Shown: piece after piece, positions 24,671-36,500 of the stretch
How positions within the stretch are numbered: the stretch's first letter is position 1
How the letters are laid out: each line of letters begins with the position of its first letter
Assembly: GCF_003597395.2 (NCBI RefSeq)
Contig: NC_133776.1
Location: forward strand, 40,633,168 to 40,697,167
Source: Chelonoidis abingdonii
Taxonomy: Eukaryota; Chordata; Testudines; Testudinidae
Length of the DNA: 64,000 bases
Direction: 5' to 3'
Notes under the pieces: generated by a model
Told to the model about the DNA's origin: nothing
The model's database searches: none
What the model saw: the letters and a program-made list of their open reading frames with translations, nothing else
Position numbers and translations under genes: made by a program

Positions 24671-26399
24671 GTATCATAGCAAAGCCTGAAAAAAGCCAAA
24701 TTCTGAGACACAAGAAGAGAAAGAGCCTTAACTTTTCAAAAACTTGCATGCAATACAGTCACATGACCACCATTAACCTTTATGTGAACTGTATTGATAA
24801 ATCCCATGCAACCTTGGAAAATTAGACCAACATTTTAAAAATGTCATTGGCTACACCTAAATAAATGGCATGTTTGCCAGAGATGCTGAATACCACAAGT
24901 TCCTATTGACTTGTTCTGAAATTCAGGACACTTATTAAGGTGCCTAAATATGGATTAAGGGGCATAACTTTAAGCAGCCAAATTTGAAAATGTTGGCCCT
25001 AAAGTTTAAAATTTTATAAATTGAAGACTACCAGTATTACCTGAACTTGAGCTTTTTTTAAGACAGCACCTCAAAACCTTATCTAGTATCTGTGGATCCT
25101 TTTTTGGGGAGATTATAGCCTACCTTTCAAGAGAAATGGACTTTATTACAATAAATAGCTTCCTGATAGGGGCAACTGCAGTTGAATTATGTATAGAAAC
25201 TTCATAAAGTCTGCTTGCAGAAGGTGCTTGATGAGACAGAACAGTATATATGAAGGAAGGATTAACAGCCGAGTGTTGCACTTTCTTGATCCTCTCTCAG
25301 TGCTCACACACTGAACAGAGTTGATGATTTAATAGTTTGGTTTCTCCATCTCTAACTATGTGCATACTGTTACAAAATATGTGATTGTGTGTGCGCATTC
25401 GCACAAGCACACACTAAGACAGAGACAGTGTTTGGATTTGTGAGAATACCAGACTTTGGAATGGTTACACCTCCTAAAAAACACCTCACCTCTTCAGCAT
25501 ACATTTATGTTCTTAGTATACATAATGCACTTTCAAATAGATCAGTCGTGAAAGGTGTAAGGTTTGCTCAAGCATGCTTCAAGCACACCTGCATTCTATG
25601 TCTGGAGATTACCTCTTGTATGCATTTTACTAAAGCAACCTGAGCTGTCACTGACTTAACAGGAAATATTTCAATCTCTTTGGAGGGAAAGAAAGGAAGA
25701 AATGAAAAGTAGCAGATCCAGACAGTATATATTTTTCCTTATGGAGATTTTTTGGCAGGAACCCAGGGAAGAAACCTATGTTTGCAAACTCCTCTGGGTA
25801 TTGAGGTTGCAGAGAAACCAAAGCCTTGCCAAGTTCTGTGGCTCAGTTTTGACAAATGAAAAGTCATCTTATAGTTGTACCTGACTCACACTTTTCCATG
25901 TCGGAAACTTTGAAGAAGAAGCTGTACACTTTTGAAATGCTTAAGTGCTTTGCCAGGAGACTTTTATGAAAATAATCCAGCAGTGTTTTACACAACAGAT
26001 ATTAGAAATGTAGGACCTGAATCCCTTATTGCATTGTAAAAATATCTCAGTTTGTAAAACTGGTACCAGGAAATGTAGCCTTCTCTTTATTTTAGGTCAG
26101 ATTAAACTGCATACAGTCCTCATGATATAGACATACAACTGGCACTGAGATCTAAACTTTGTTTAGAGTGCCCTTTAAATGAATGAAAACCAAAAGAATT
26201 TGGCAGAATTGCCACAACCATCCGTATTTACATACACATTTTTTACCCTTAGCTATTGATAGATAAGAGGGCTCCTTGAAAATTTTTGATCCAAATTCTA
26301 TTTCCAAAAGAAAATTGGAGAGAGTGAGAGAGAGGGTGCGTGTGTGCGTGTTGATTCCAGTCAGCTCTGTGTTCTTGGGGAACCAGGGCACAGTATCCA
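24671..26399. other. Intergenic, mostly unrecognised
   Basis: A small fold-back piece at about 24900-25010 (CAAATTTGAAAATGTTGGCC) is the only repeat I suspect. The 84-codon frame at 25389 has no recognisable product. Confidence 0.4.
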
Positions 26400-27400
26400 G
26401 CCTCTCTGACTAATGAAAGCCACCACCACACCCATAAGCCTCTGCTTAAACCAAAACCCATCAGAAAAAAGACTTGCAGAGAGCAATGAAGGGTGGTGGG
26501 AGACACACCTAGACCTCTCCTGACAACGGTGATAAGACTAAGACATCTCATTAGCATACAAAGTGGAGAGCAGAGACAACTCCCCTAGCCTCATCTGCAT
26601 GAGAGATGGGACAAGGAGACATCTCAATTTGCATACAGAATGGAGAACAGAGAACTGCAATGAACTCTGGGACCAGAAAAAGTAGGGAAGTACTGCATCA
26701 TGGGAATTTCTGCTCCTGATGCTAATGAACCTACACCTGCACACACACAGCTCAGTAATTATCAGTCCAATTCTAGTAATGAATCCTTGATTGATATCCA
26801 AAATACTGAAAGCAGCCTTGTTGCATGGTGAGCCTCCTGGAAGAAAATACCACCCATAGCCAAGAGTGATCAGCTACTATTGTCTAGCCTAAAGAAAACT
26901 CTTGAGTCACCAGCTTACCTATAAACAAATCTAGTGTTCTCCCTTGAACAATTATATTTTCTCTACAAAAATCCCTACTCACCCTCTAGTCAGGGTTCTG
27001 ATGCTTAGATCCAAACTATGCATCAGTTATATTGGGACTCCATCTTCTCCTGACTGATCATGCTGGGGGCTCTGCCTGTCTCCTGCCCTAGAATCCTGGG
27101 AACCCCAACCAGTTCAAGCTTCAGGAAGCGGTGAGATCCCCTTCTTTCTCTCTCTTTCTCTGTTTTCCTTTCTACCTTAGGTATCAACCTTTAATAATGT
27201 ATGTTATGTTGGTGTAGCGATAACTATACAAGGAGGGCTATTATTCAATAAATAGATTTTATGGTTAACTTGGTTGCTTCTCTCTCTCTTGCTGAACTTT
27301 ATTCTTTTGTGTTTTTAGCTTCCCCCATTTGCTCTACAGCAACGCTTCTTTTACCTAAGCTAAAGATCCCTGTAGCGCCCAAAATAGGGTCATCAAGTAG
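26400..27400 (+). mobile_element. Possible solitary LTR of an endogenous retrovirus-like element
   Basis: Three LTR-like traits: a direct repeat of about 35 bp at 26543 and 26619 (both ACATCTCA...GCATACA...GGAGA, period 76), an AATAAA at 27247-27252, and a T/CT-rich stretch after it as in R-U5. Ends and target duplication were not found, and no gag, pol or env sequence adjoins. Tentative. Confidence 0.35.
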
Positions 27401-27459
27401 GTTACTGCCAGTACAATTGTGATGTGAAAATGGGGATAGGGACATGCTGAATCTGGGAC

Positions 27460-27612
27460 ACACAAGGGTAACAGCTTGAACGTGCTGCTTGACCCAGTCC
27501 ATGGAGCTCAGAGGCACATAAGGAGAGGCAGCTGAACGTGCTGCTTCCTCCAGCCCAGTGAGTCCAAAGACGTAAAAGGGGTCAGCTTGACAGTGCTAAT
27601 TGACCCTGTCCA
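27460..27612. repeat. Degenerate tandem repeat, about 3 units
   Basis: AGCTTGAACGTGCTGCTTGACCC, AGCTGAACGTGCTGCTTCCTCC and AGCTTGACAGTGCTAATTGACCC recur about every 55-65 bp. Confidence 0.5.
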
Positions 27613-27758
27613 CTCAGACTTGCTCTGTTAATGTATGTGTGGGTGGGTGGGTGCTCATCTGGTTCTGGGGCTGGAGGAACCCAGCCCTAGGGAATCAAGG
27701 TCCTGCAGGATAGCTCCATTGGGAGGGAACTTGCAGAAGGGAGATGTAGAGCTCCATA

Positions 27759-28340
27759 CAGGGGTGAAAGTAACTTACAGGACTTACCAGTACTGCCGGA
27801 GTCCTGAGAGGGGGCGTGGCCTTATCTAGAAGAGGAGTGGCCTCAAGCGGAAGAGGTGGGGCACCTCAAGATTTAAAGGCCTGGGGCACTGGCTGTGGCT
27901 GAGAGCCCCAGAGCCTTTAGATCAACCAGGGGCTCCCAGCTACAGAGGTGGCTGGAAGCTCCCCGGAGCTCAGGGGCAAATTAAAGGCCCCGGGGCTCCG
28001 GCCACTGTGGGGAAACCTGAGCTTTGCCTGGCTGGGGCCAGGATTTAAAGCACCCAGAGCTCCTGCCACTGCGGGGAACCCCGGGCCCATTAAATCCCGG
28101 CCCCATCCCAGCCGCCCGAGCCGTGGGTGGGATTTAAAGGCCTCTGAGCTGCCCGCAGCTGCGGGAGCTCTGAGCCCTTTAAATCCCCGTCCCAGCTCAG
28201 CTGAAGGAGCCACGTCCGAGCTGGGGACCGCAGCCCAGAGCCCTTTAAATCCCTGCCGCAGAAGCCGGTGCAGTCCAGTACGGTGTACTGGCTCTTGCCA
28301 GTAGCCCGTACCAGACTGTACCGGCTTACTTTCACCTCTG
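27759..28340 (+). mobile_element. hAT-type MITE, family B, with GC-rich core
   Basis: Starts CAGGGGTGAAAGTAACTTAC and ends GGCTTACTTTCACCTCTG, which are inverted copies. A perfect 8-bp duplication GCTCCATA lies at 27751-27758 and 28341-28348. The core is a degenerate array built on GGGATTTAAAGGGCTC-like units with alternating orientation. The open frames on both strands in this block are by-products of the repeat. Confidence 0.92.
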
Positions 28341-28419
28341 GCTCCATATGAAAACACAAGTGACACAAGCAGTACATTGATTGAATTACAGCATTAATTT
28401 GGGAAAACACCACAACTAG

Positions 28420-28958
28420 GGTTCATGAAGATAAACCATGAGCAAAAGACTTACCTCCGAGTAAGTTGGGCAGTGTCCTTTTCCCCTCAGGGTCTTAAGT
28501 CCAGCAACTCAAGAGTCCCTTTAATGTGCCCGTCCCTTCTCTGTACCCCACTCACAGTTGCTGTCCTTGGCCAGTGCAGCCACAGAATTCAGAGGTTCAT
28601 CTGCAGAGTTCACCTCCCACCCTGTGTGGAAGTCGGGGGCGTAAGGAGGTACCTTACATGCTGCACTGCTCGGCCACTCGCTTGTCGTCCCAACGGCCAA
28701 TTGACACCCCTCTGTGGGCTCTGCTCTGGCCCTCTCCACCAGGTTCTCTGCTGGCCGCTTGCTGTGTCTTTCAGCCAGCTGCTCTGCTGCCCGCTTGCCA
28801 AGCCTCTCCGTCAGCCGCCCTGTTGGCTGCTTGCATGCCTCTCCATCAGCCACCCTGCTAGTCACTTGTCATGCCTCTCCACCAGCTGCCCGCTTGCCAA
28901 GATGTCTTCAGGGCCTCCCCCCCCACACACACTTAACACAGTTCTCAGTGATTTGAGG
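28420..28958. repeat. C-rich block with degenerate tandem repeat
   Basis: About 28730-28905 repeats units around CCGCTTGCCAAGCCTCTCC and GTCAGCCGCCCTG, period roughly 35-42 bp. Flanking sequence unclassified. The 179-codon frame over it is compositionally biased and not a credible gene. Confidence 0.5.
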
Positions 28959-29510
28959 TGTTAGTGGGGATGCCTCAGTGCTGGTGCACACTGGGCAGTC
29001 TCTCGCAGTAAAGACACAGTCCCAAAGTAGGTCTAATCTTTAGACCCAGCTATCAGTGATTTCAGCTCTGTAGCATGTAACAAGACTCTCTATTGAGTCT
29101 AAATTACCTCTTTTATTATACCATGGAGAGAGGAAGGGTCAAGTGGTGTCTAGGACCCTTAAACATGGGCCACACCCCCAAATACAGGTGCCTGTGGCCA
29201 CCTTCTCTCAACTTATTGGGCTTTGAAACCCATGTTCCCTGCCTAGAGAGTGCTGTTCAGTTGAGGGTGAATCTCTCCATTTGGGGTATGCCAGGTACAG
29301 TTCCGCTGCCCTCGGTTCACACAACAAGGATAACAACCCTTTATTACTCCTGTCCCAATAATAAGGAGACTGGGGATCCAACACCAGCCACAAGTGATCA
29401 CTTGGGCAAGCACGGTGGGTATGTCCATGCAAATAAGATCAGCTTCTGAAGTCTTTTTCCACAGCTCACCACTAGATGTCAGGGGAGAGCTCATCCAGCC
29501 TTTGCTTACA
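28959..29510 (-). mobile_element. Possible solitary LTR, antisense
   Basis: Read on the minus strand the block begins TGTAAGCAAAGG and ends CCCCACTAACA (TG...CA), with AATAAA near its middle (complement of about 29113-29118) followed by a plausible R-U5. No matching target duplication was seen (TGTTA right, TGAGG left), so the left boundary is doubtful. Confidence 0.4.
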
Positions 29511-29749
29511 TGTTAATAGTATTTGTATCAATGCTGTGTGAAAGAAGCAGCTGGCCTTCACGCAAACAAGTTCCTGGTTTGTGTGGGTTTATGTTAACAG
29601 AGCTCCACTTTAAGATTTGGGTTTAAACAAATTCAAATATTCCAAGTAAAACAAACAAGACTAGCAATGTTTGCTGCTCAAAGATACGGGCCAGCTCCTC
29701 AGATGGTATGAATCAACCTAGTTCCACTGATATTTAATTGCTTTGATCT

Positions 29750-29815
29750 TCACTATGCAGGAGCTTAGTCTAGATGACCATATTGCTGCTTGCTGGCCTT
29801 AAAATATCTGAAATA
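29750..29815 (+). mobile_element. CR1 LINE 3' end fragment
   Basis: GGAGCTTAGTCTAGATGACC, then CTGGCCTTAAAATATCTGAA, follows the CR1 3' end pattern. Confidence 0.65.
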
Positions 29816-29999
29816 AATGGAACTACAAAATTTCCCTCCCCCCCCTCCCCGATGATCTAGCCCAATAAATCAACTCAAATGTGCTTGCCCAGTCTTGTTT
29901 GTCCTTCTACCCAGACTTGTGTCAACTTTGAAGAACATTTTGGCAAATCTGGTCTGAATTTTATAAGACAAGTATTGTTACACTCTTGCACACTTTTCA

Positions 30000-30080
30000 C
30001 TGGTAGAGGAAAACCTTGTCTGATGGCCATGTTGGACTGGATCTCCCTAGAGGTCTTTCCTAACTTCATCATTCAGTGCT
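30000..30080 (+). mobile_element. CR1-like LINE 3' end fragment
   Basis: GGCCATGTTGGACTGGATCT followed by GAGGTCTTTCCTAACTTCAT resembles a diverged CR1 terminus. Confidence 0.55.
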
Positions 30081-30658
30081 AGTGCATCCATGGAATAATT
30101 ATATTTCTGGCAGTTACTCCACTTCAGGAAGAAGAGAATGAACTAAACTGTTGATTTAAAATAAGATATTGGGCCACATTCTGCTCTCAGCTACCCTGGT
30201 TTACTGTAAATTTAGAATAAGTTCACTGGACCAGATTGCCAGCATGTATATTGGCAAAAGGAGCTAGGATTATTTGCACTAGCTGAGGATCTGGCTCACA
30301 GACTTCAGTGGAGTTATTCTGAATTGATGCTGATGTAAATAGAAAGCAAATTTATTTCCTAAATCAAGGCATTTTGCATTAATTGGTTCATTTGCATAAC
30401 ACTCATTTATATTATCCTTACAATTAATTTCACTAAATACAAAGAGGCAGGAGAAGGGAAGCCTCAAAGGCTCCATAAATTATATTGATTTCCTCTTTCA
30501 ATGCTGTACTATTAAAACAATATATTTAAATGTCTTCAGGAGTTTGAAGAGTGAAGAAGTAGCAGCGAGCATTTCAGTGGTAAATGAAAAGCATAAAAGT
30601 GAATGAGAGATTTTAAGAAAATGATCCATCTCTCTCCTCTCTTTATATGGATCTGTGA

Positions 30659-31492
30659 ATGTCTAGCGCTATACAAAGTCAACAGGACACTAAGGACCTT
30701 CCTCAAGAACTCAATGGGACTATGGAAGACAACACTGGAAGTCAACTCAAGGCAGCTTGCACAAGTGGCCATCAAGTGCGGCAAGTGGCCATCAAGTGCG
30801 GCAATATACCAAGGTGGTGCACTGTCCCCGCTGCTGTTCTGCATAGGCTTAAACCCCCTCAGCCAGATAATCACAAGGGACTGGATACAGGTACAGGTTC
30901 AGGAGTGGAACTACCATCCAGCCACCTCCTCTACATGGATGACATCAAGCTGTATGCTAAGAATGAACGAGACATCGACTCGCTAATCCACCTGACGCGG
31001 ATCTACAGTGAGGATATCGGGATGTCATTCGGACTGGAGAAAGTGTGGCTATGGATGGTAGTGAAGAGAGGGAAGGTAGTCAAGACTGATGGGGTGGAAC
31101 TACCAGCGAGCCACATAGCAGACATACAGACCAGCTACAAGTACCTTGGCGTCCCAGAGTCCCCACAGTCACATGGAAACCACGATGAGGAGGCAAGGAA
31201 GACAGCAACATCCAAGTATCACCAAAGGATAAGACAGGTCCTGAAGAGCCAGCTCAGTGGGAAGAAACAAGATCCATGCCATCAACAGATACGCCCTGGC
31301 TGGTCAATCAGATACCCTGCCGGTATAGTGAGCTGGCCAAAGAAGGACATGGAGGCTGGCCGATGTGAAGACCCGGAAGCTCCTCACAATGCACGGAGGT
31401 TTCCACCCCAAGTCCAACACCCAGAGACTGTATACCAGCCGGAAAGAAGGCGGGTGGGGCTTGGTGAGCGTCAAAGCCACTGTCCTGGATGA
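30659..31492 (+). pseudogene. R2/R4-type reverse-transcriptase remnant
   Basis: A 277-codon frame holds the middle of an RT: LLYMDDIKLYA (active site YMDD intact), DIDSLIHLTRIYSEDIGMSFGLEK and SYKYLGV, then a degraded thumb. The stretch before it (YQGGALSPLLFCIGLNPLS) sits in another frame (30603-30986), so an indel separates motif 4 from motif 5. A 20-bp tandem duplication at 30762-30801 falls beside that break. Without an intact frame no enzyme is expected. Confidence 0.85.
30762..30801 (+). repeat. 20-bp tandem duplication inside the R2/R4-type element
   Basis: CAAGTGGCCATCAAGTGCGG occurs twice in direct succession (30762-30781, 30782-30801). Twenty is not a multiple of three, so it shifts the RT frame. 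Confidence 0.9.
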
Positions 31493-31662
31493 AACCCGAA
31501 CATCCAGGAGTACATCAGTAAGATGGCCCCCAAAGATGAGCTGCTGAGAGAATGCCTGAGGCAGCAGCAGACATGGGAGGAAAGACCAAGCAGAAGAAGT
31601 GCCATGGCAAGACAAGACCCTGCATGGGATGTACCATCGACAGATAGCTGAGGTGGCTGACA

Positions 31663-32376
31663 TTGGGAAATCCTACCAGTGGCTGGAAAAGGGCTGGACT
31701 AAAAGACAGCACTGAGGCACTGATCATAGCAGCACAGGAACAGGCACTGAGCACCAGATCCATTGAAGCAGGGGTCTACCACACTAGAGAGGACCCAAGG
31801 TACAGACTGTGCAGAGAGGCCTCAGAGACAGTCCAACACATAGTGGCAGGATGTAAGATGCAGGCAGGAACAGCATACACTGAACGGCACAACCAAGTGG
31901 CTGGCATTGTGTACAGGAACATCTGCACAGCGTATGGGCTAGAGCCTCCCAAGACCAGATGGGAGATTCCACAGAAGGTTGTGGAGAATAGCAGGGCTAA
32001 GATTCTGTGGGACTTCCAGATCCAGACGGACAGGCAGGTACTGACCAATCAACCAGACATCGTGGTAATAGACAAGGACCAGAAGACAGCGGTGGTGATA
32101 GATATAGCAGTGCCAAGTGACAGCAACATCAGGAAGAAGGAATATGAGAAGCTGGAGAAGCACCAGGGCTTGAAAGAGGAACTAGAGAGAATGTGGAAAG
32201 TGAAGGCCAAAGTGGTCCCAGTGGTGGTAGGAGCACTCGGGGCTGTGACTCCTAAGCTGGGTGAGTGGCTCCAACAGAACCCAGGAACAACATCAGAGCT
32301 CTCTGTCCAGAAGAGTGCAGTGCTAGGAACAGCTAAGATACTGCGCAGAACCCTCAGACTCCCAGGCCTCTGGTAG
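31663..32376 (+). pseudogene. R2/R4-type C-terminal domain with restriction-like endonuclease
   Basis: A continuous 237-codon frame. It contains a CCHC-like segment, YRLCREASETVQHIVAGC, in which the first expected Cys appears to be Tyr. The endonuclease core follows: ILWDFQIQTD, QPDIVVIDK and AVVIDIAVPSD, with PD and D residues placed as in a PD-(D/E)XK fold. A Lys/Glu-rich stretch and the LRLPGLW end come last. In live elements this domain makes the target nick. The upstream part of the ORF is broken, so this is best read as a fossil whose 3' domain has kept its frame. Confidence 0.82.
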
Positions 32377-32430
32377 AGGACCCGAGGTTGAGGAAGACAC
32401 ATACCACCCATAGGGGTGAGAGGGGAATTT

Positions 32431-33529
32431 TTCTTTACATATTAGTTAAAAGCATTCAGGGCTAAGAAAATATGACTTGGATTCTAGGCTGATAGAGTAG
32501 GATTAGTAATGTGATTTTTAAAGGGCTGCTGCCACCACAGCTACACTGTATTTTCCTTAAAAATATTCTAGGGCAGTCATTTATCAACATTTTTAGAGCC
32601 GGGTGAACTATTCACAATGAACCATTTATCCAATGAATCTATCGCTCTCTTCCTGTTCACAAAGGAAGTATCTGAAAGTATTCAATTAATAGAATGTGTG
32701 ATATTTTTTACCTATGGGTTCCATGCAGCCTATTCCCTCCTTGTGCCTCTTGCTTAGAGTCTTCCCTATCCCTAACTTAGTATCGGGTCACCTAAGTTAC
32801 ATGGTACTGACATTCCTTCTGCTCCCTGACTGGATGACTTCCTGTTAGCCAACCAGGATGAGGTCAGTCTAGCTTAGTGGGCAGCATGGACATCAAGACC
32901 CAAGGACTAGGATCAGAACCAGAGACAGTAAGTCAGAAACTGGAGCCAGGGTTGGACCGGAGGGCAAGAACTTGACACCAGGCCAAGGCTCAAGCCAGAA
33001 GTCAGCAACTAGAGCAAGAAGGGTATCAGGCAAGAAAGAGCTTAAGGCAGGAGCACAGAGACAAGGCAGGAGCAACAAGAACCAGGTAATGCAGAAGCAC
33101 ACACAGTGGTGGGCAGGTGCATTGAGAAGCCAGCATGTACTGCAGGCCACCTGTACTGATAAGGCAGCCTGGAGACTAGCTCCGCCACAGGCCCTGATTT
33201 GTGACATTTTCAAAACCAAAGGCCACATGAACACTTTCAGTAGACAAAGTTGTGCAAATGTGTATGCATATGAGCATTCACAGACAAACACACATATACT
33301 GTAAAGGTACTTGTGAAATTGTCCATTTCAGTCAACCGAAGTTTGCTCATCCAATATTTATGACAAAGCAAATAAACAGGATTACAAATCCTGCTGAAGT
33401 GAATTTGCATGAAGGGGGGATATTTATAATTTGTTATTAATTTTTCCAAATGCAACCAATATACCAAACTGCAAGATTAATCAGAATGCACAAGTAAATA
33501 GATAGGGGTAGGATAAAGTGAGGGGAGGA
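32431..33529. other. Intergenic, one degenerate repeat-like tract
   Basis: About 32880-33080 is a purine-rich run of loosely repeated CCAGAGACAG and GGCAAGAA-type words. I see no transposon ends. The 132- and 110-codon frames here overlap on opposite strands and are not convincing. Confidence 0.4.
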
Positions 33530-36500
33530 GAAGCAACATATCTATCTTCAGGGCCTACGTTAATCACAGACCTCTAAAAAGTCAGCCCAAATTTCTTTGC
33601 ATTTTTTGGGCCTTCCCTTTCCGCGAAATGCCAGGCATTCGTTAGCTGTTAGGTCACCCATATCACCGAGCAAGACATTAATATTTGGTGGGGATCAACT
33701 TTGCCATTTTTGAAGGATTAATTTTTTAGCAACCAAAGCTGCATGTTGGAGCCATGCCACCTTGTTACCAGGTAGTCTGAATGAAACTTAAGGAGAAGGG
33801 GTCCACCTTAGGTTTCAATACCAAATTAGTCCTTTGACACACTTCATACCAGAAATGCTTGATACAGGGATACTCCCAAAACATATGAGCTAATGTAGCA
33901 CCAATGGAGTTATATTTCCAACAGTGGTCAGCATTTATGAGGCCAATTAGCCTTAGCCAATATGGGGACCAGTATACTTGAAAAAGTGTCTTTAGTCTCA
34001 GGTCTGTAGCTGCTTTTTAAACATTAGACACAGTTGTATTCCATTAGGTCAGAGATTCCACGCAACTCTCAAATTATCAATCTTTGGCAGATTTCTTTGG
34101 GCCAGAGAACCATAAAAGGATACCACTGGCCAAGAAAATCCAGGATATTTCCTCCAAAATAATAAAAGTTCTGGAGGTTCTGGAGCTCCCAATGCATAGA
34201 GTACAAATGCATTCATAAGTAAATGCTTAAACTGGAGATATTTTCATGCTCCAGAGCAAGGCTAGCCAAATTGTTGCTGAAGTTTAAATATATTATGGTC
34301 AATAAGCTACGACACAGTCACAATTCCTCTGTCCATCCAATCCCTCAACATCAACTTCTGCCACTGATTTTAAGGGTAGTATAGCTCCACGGGACCACCT
34401 CTACATGGAAGAATAGAGGGAAGCAGAACTTTTTAGGCAAGTTTGATCAAGCTTGCCTCACAGCCATTATTGTGGGACAAGAGCTCTCTGGAGCTATCAA
34501 CTCTATAATAATTTGATCCTACAGTGCCTGAAAGAAGGAGAGGCTGTACCAATTCTCATTCAATCTGAATCCAAGGTAGAGTCTGCGGTGTCATATCTAA
34601 GAGCCTTTTGGGACAGAAGACTGTTGATGTCAGACCTTATATTAATGAGGCTTCAGAGTTTCTCTGGGGAAGGGGGCAGAAGCATAGTCTACATTCAAGG
34701 CCTTAATTTCCTTCACAAAGGTATCAATTCCATGGTCTCTCCATTTCTTTTTTAAAGGTGCCATAAGAGATTATATGGCCTATGGGGAAGGCTTGAAAAG
34801 CTTCCCGAACTGTGGCAGCTGGTGAAGTAGTGAGGCCATTTGTTCTTTAATAAAAGTTCTAACTCCTGCTGGATAGAGTTAACAAATTATGTTTCAAATA
34901 TCAGAGAGGTATTTAATCTCTACATTTTTGTGGGGGGGGGCGCATGCTTTGGGGGTCTAAAAGACGTCTGTATAGGAGCATGGTCAAATACAACAATAGC
35001 ACTAATGCCACAATCAGTGACAGAGCTGATCAATCCTTGTGACACAAAAAAATAGTCCGATCTTGAATACGTTGAATGAACTGCAGGAAAAAAAAATATA
35101 ATCTATAGTCTCTGGCTGTAGTCACCACATATTTTGTAGTTACCACACATTTCATAAACCTAAATCACCCACCTATGTATGAAGTACCTGATGAGTATTC
35201 ATGTTTCGAGATGGAGATAATTTATCAAGGACTGGGTCTGGAGTTTCATTCAAGTCTCCAGCGATAACAACAGGATGATTGCCCATGTCATGAATCATGG
35301 GATCATCCTAGTTTGCGCAGTGCAATTGGAAATGATGATTATAGAACTGCCAATTACAGCCTTGAGGACAGTAAATCCACTCTGTCAGACCTTGTGCTCA
35401 GAATATTAGTATTTAACTTTTTATATATTAGTATAGTAATGACCCTCACTTTAGAATTAAAGCAACTAGAAACTAAGAGGCCTACCCAACGCCTATTCAG
35501 TTTACTAGCTTCAAGTTGTGTCAGAGGTTCCTCCTGGAATATGGCAATATCCACACTTTTTTTTTTTTAAGCATTGAATATTTTTTTCTTTAAATAGGGT
35601 TATTAAAACCCTTTATATTCCAGGAGACACATTTAATTTCAGAGCCATCATTGTTAAAATATACTGGATAAAATATAAAGTCTATTTGTGAATAAATGAG
35701 AAGTTGCAAATTTTCCAGAGCAGCATACAGTTCATGCATAACTATGCAGCAAAGTTATATAATCCATGCTTCCCAGTACATATGCTGCAGGAATGGGAAG
35801 GAAATTCCCAGCATGGGAGGGTAACAGGAGGAGGGCAGAAAGAGAAATTAAATAACTGAAAATACAAAACAGAAAAGAGAGAAATACTTATTAGTACCAT
35901 ATAATCTAAGGGAAGAATCTGTTTAAAACAGTCCAAAACCACATATTTGACACCTAGAGGGGGCAGCCGAATCAAGTGAAACTTAAATATCTTCACAGCA
36001 TCTGAGGCCCCGAACAATACAATTACAGTAATCACCTTTTACCAACAGAACCTTCATATATTAGTTCATAAGAAAGCACCATCTAATACAGCAATGATAA
36101 TATATAATTACTAATCAAATGATAGATTTTACATTGATGCTCCTTCCCCATGAGTTAAGGCAGTGGTTCTCAACCAGGAGTACCCTGGGGGTACTTGGTG
36201 ATCTTCCAGGGGTTACATCAACTCTAGATATTTGCCTAGTTTTACAACAGGCTACATAAAAAGCACTACCAAAGTCAGTACAAACCAAAATTTCACACAT
36301 ACAATGACTTGTTTATACTGCTCTATATACTATACACAGAAATGTAAATACAATATTTATATTCCAATTGATTTATTTTATAATTACATGGTAAAAATGA
36401 GAACATAAGCAATTTTTCAGTAATAATGCGTTGTGACACATCTGTATTTTTATGTCTGATTTTGTAAGCAAGTAATTTTAAAGTGAGGTGCTACGCAAGA

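Larger units (their letters stand above)
30640..32430 (+). mobile_element. R2/R4-type non-LTR retrotransposon, 5'-truncated
   Basis: Reverse-transcriptase remains begin near 30650 (ALYKVNRTLRTFL; YQGGALSPLLFC near 30815) and include the catalytic YMDD at 30932-30943 in HLLYMDDIKLYAKN. SYKYLGV follows near 31132. The C-terminal part (31663-32376) is an intact frame with a zinc-knuckle-like segment and a restriction-like endonuclease domain, ending ILRRTLRLPGLW. This architecture (single ORF, endonuclease downstream of RT) is that of the R2/R4 group, distinct from CR1 and L1. Several frameshifts separate RT from the C-terminus. Coordinates of the ends are approximate. Confidence 0.88.

Noticed and set aside
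27917..28413. Long frames on both strands (149, 118 and 107 codons)
   Set aside because: They cover the GC-rich core of a TSD-bounded hAT MITE and have no protein family resemblance.
28425..28964. 179-codon plus-strand frame
   Set aside because: Lies over a degenerate tandem repeat; opposite-strand frames are equally open.
31776..32411. Minus-strand frames of 90-120 codons
   Set aside because: Antisense shadows of the R2/R4-type endonuclease domain, which is clearly coding on the plus strand.
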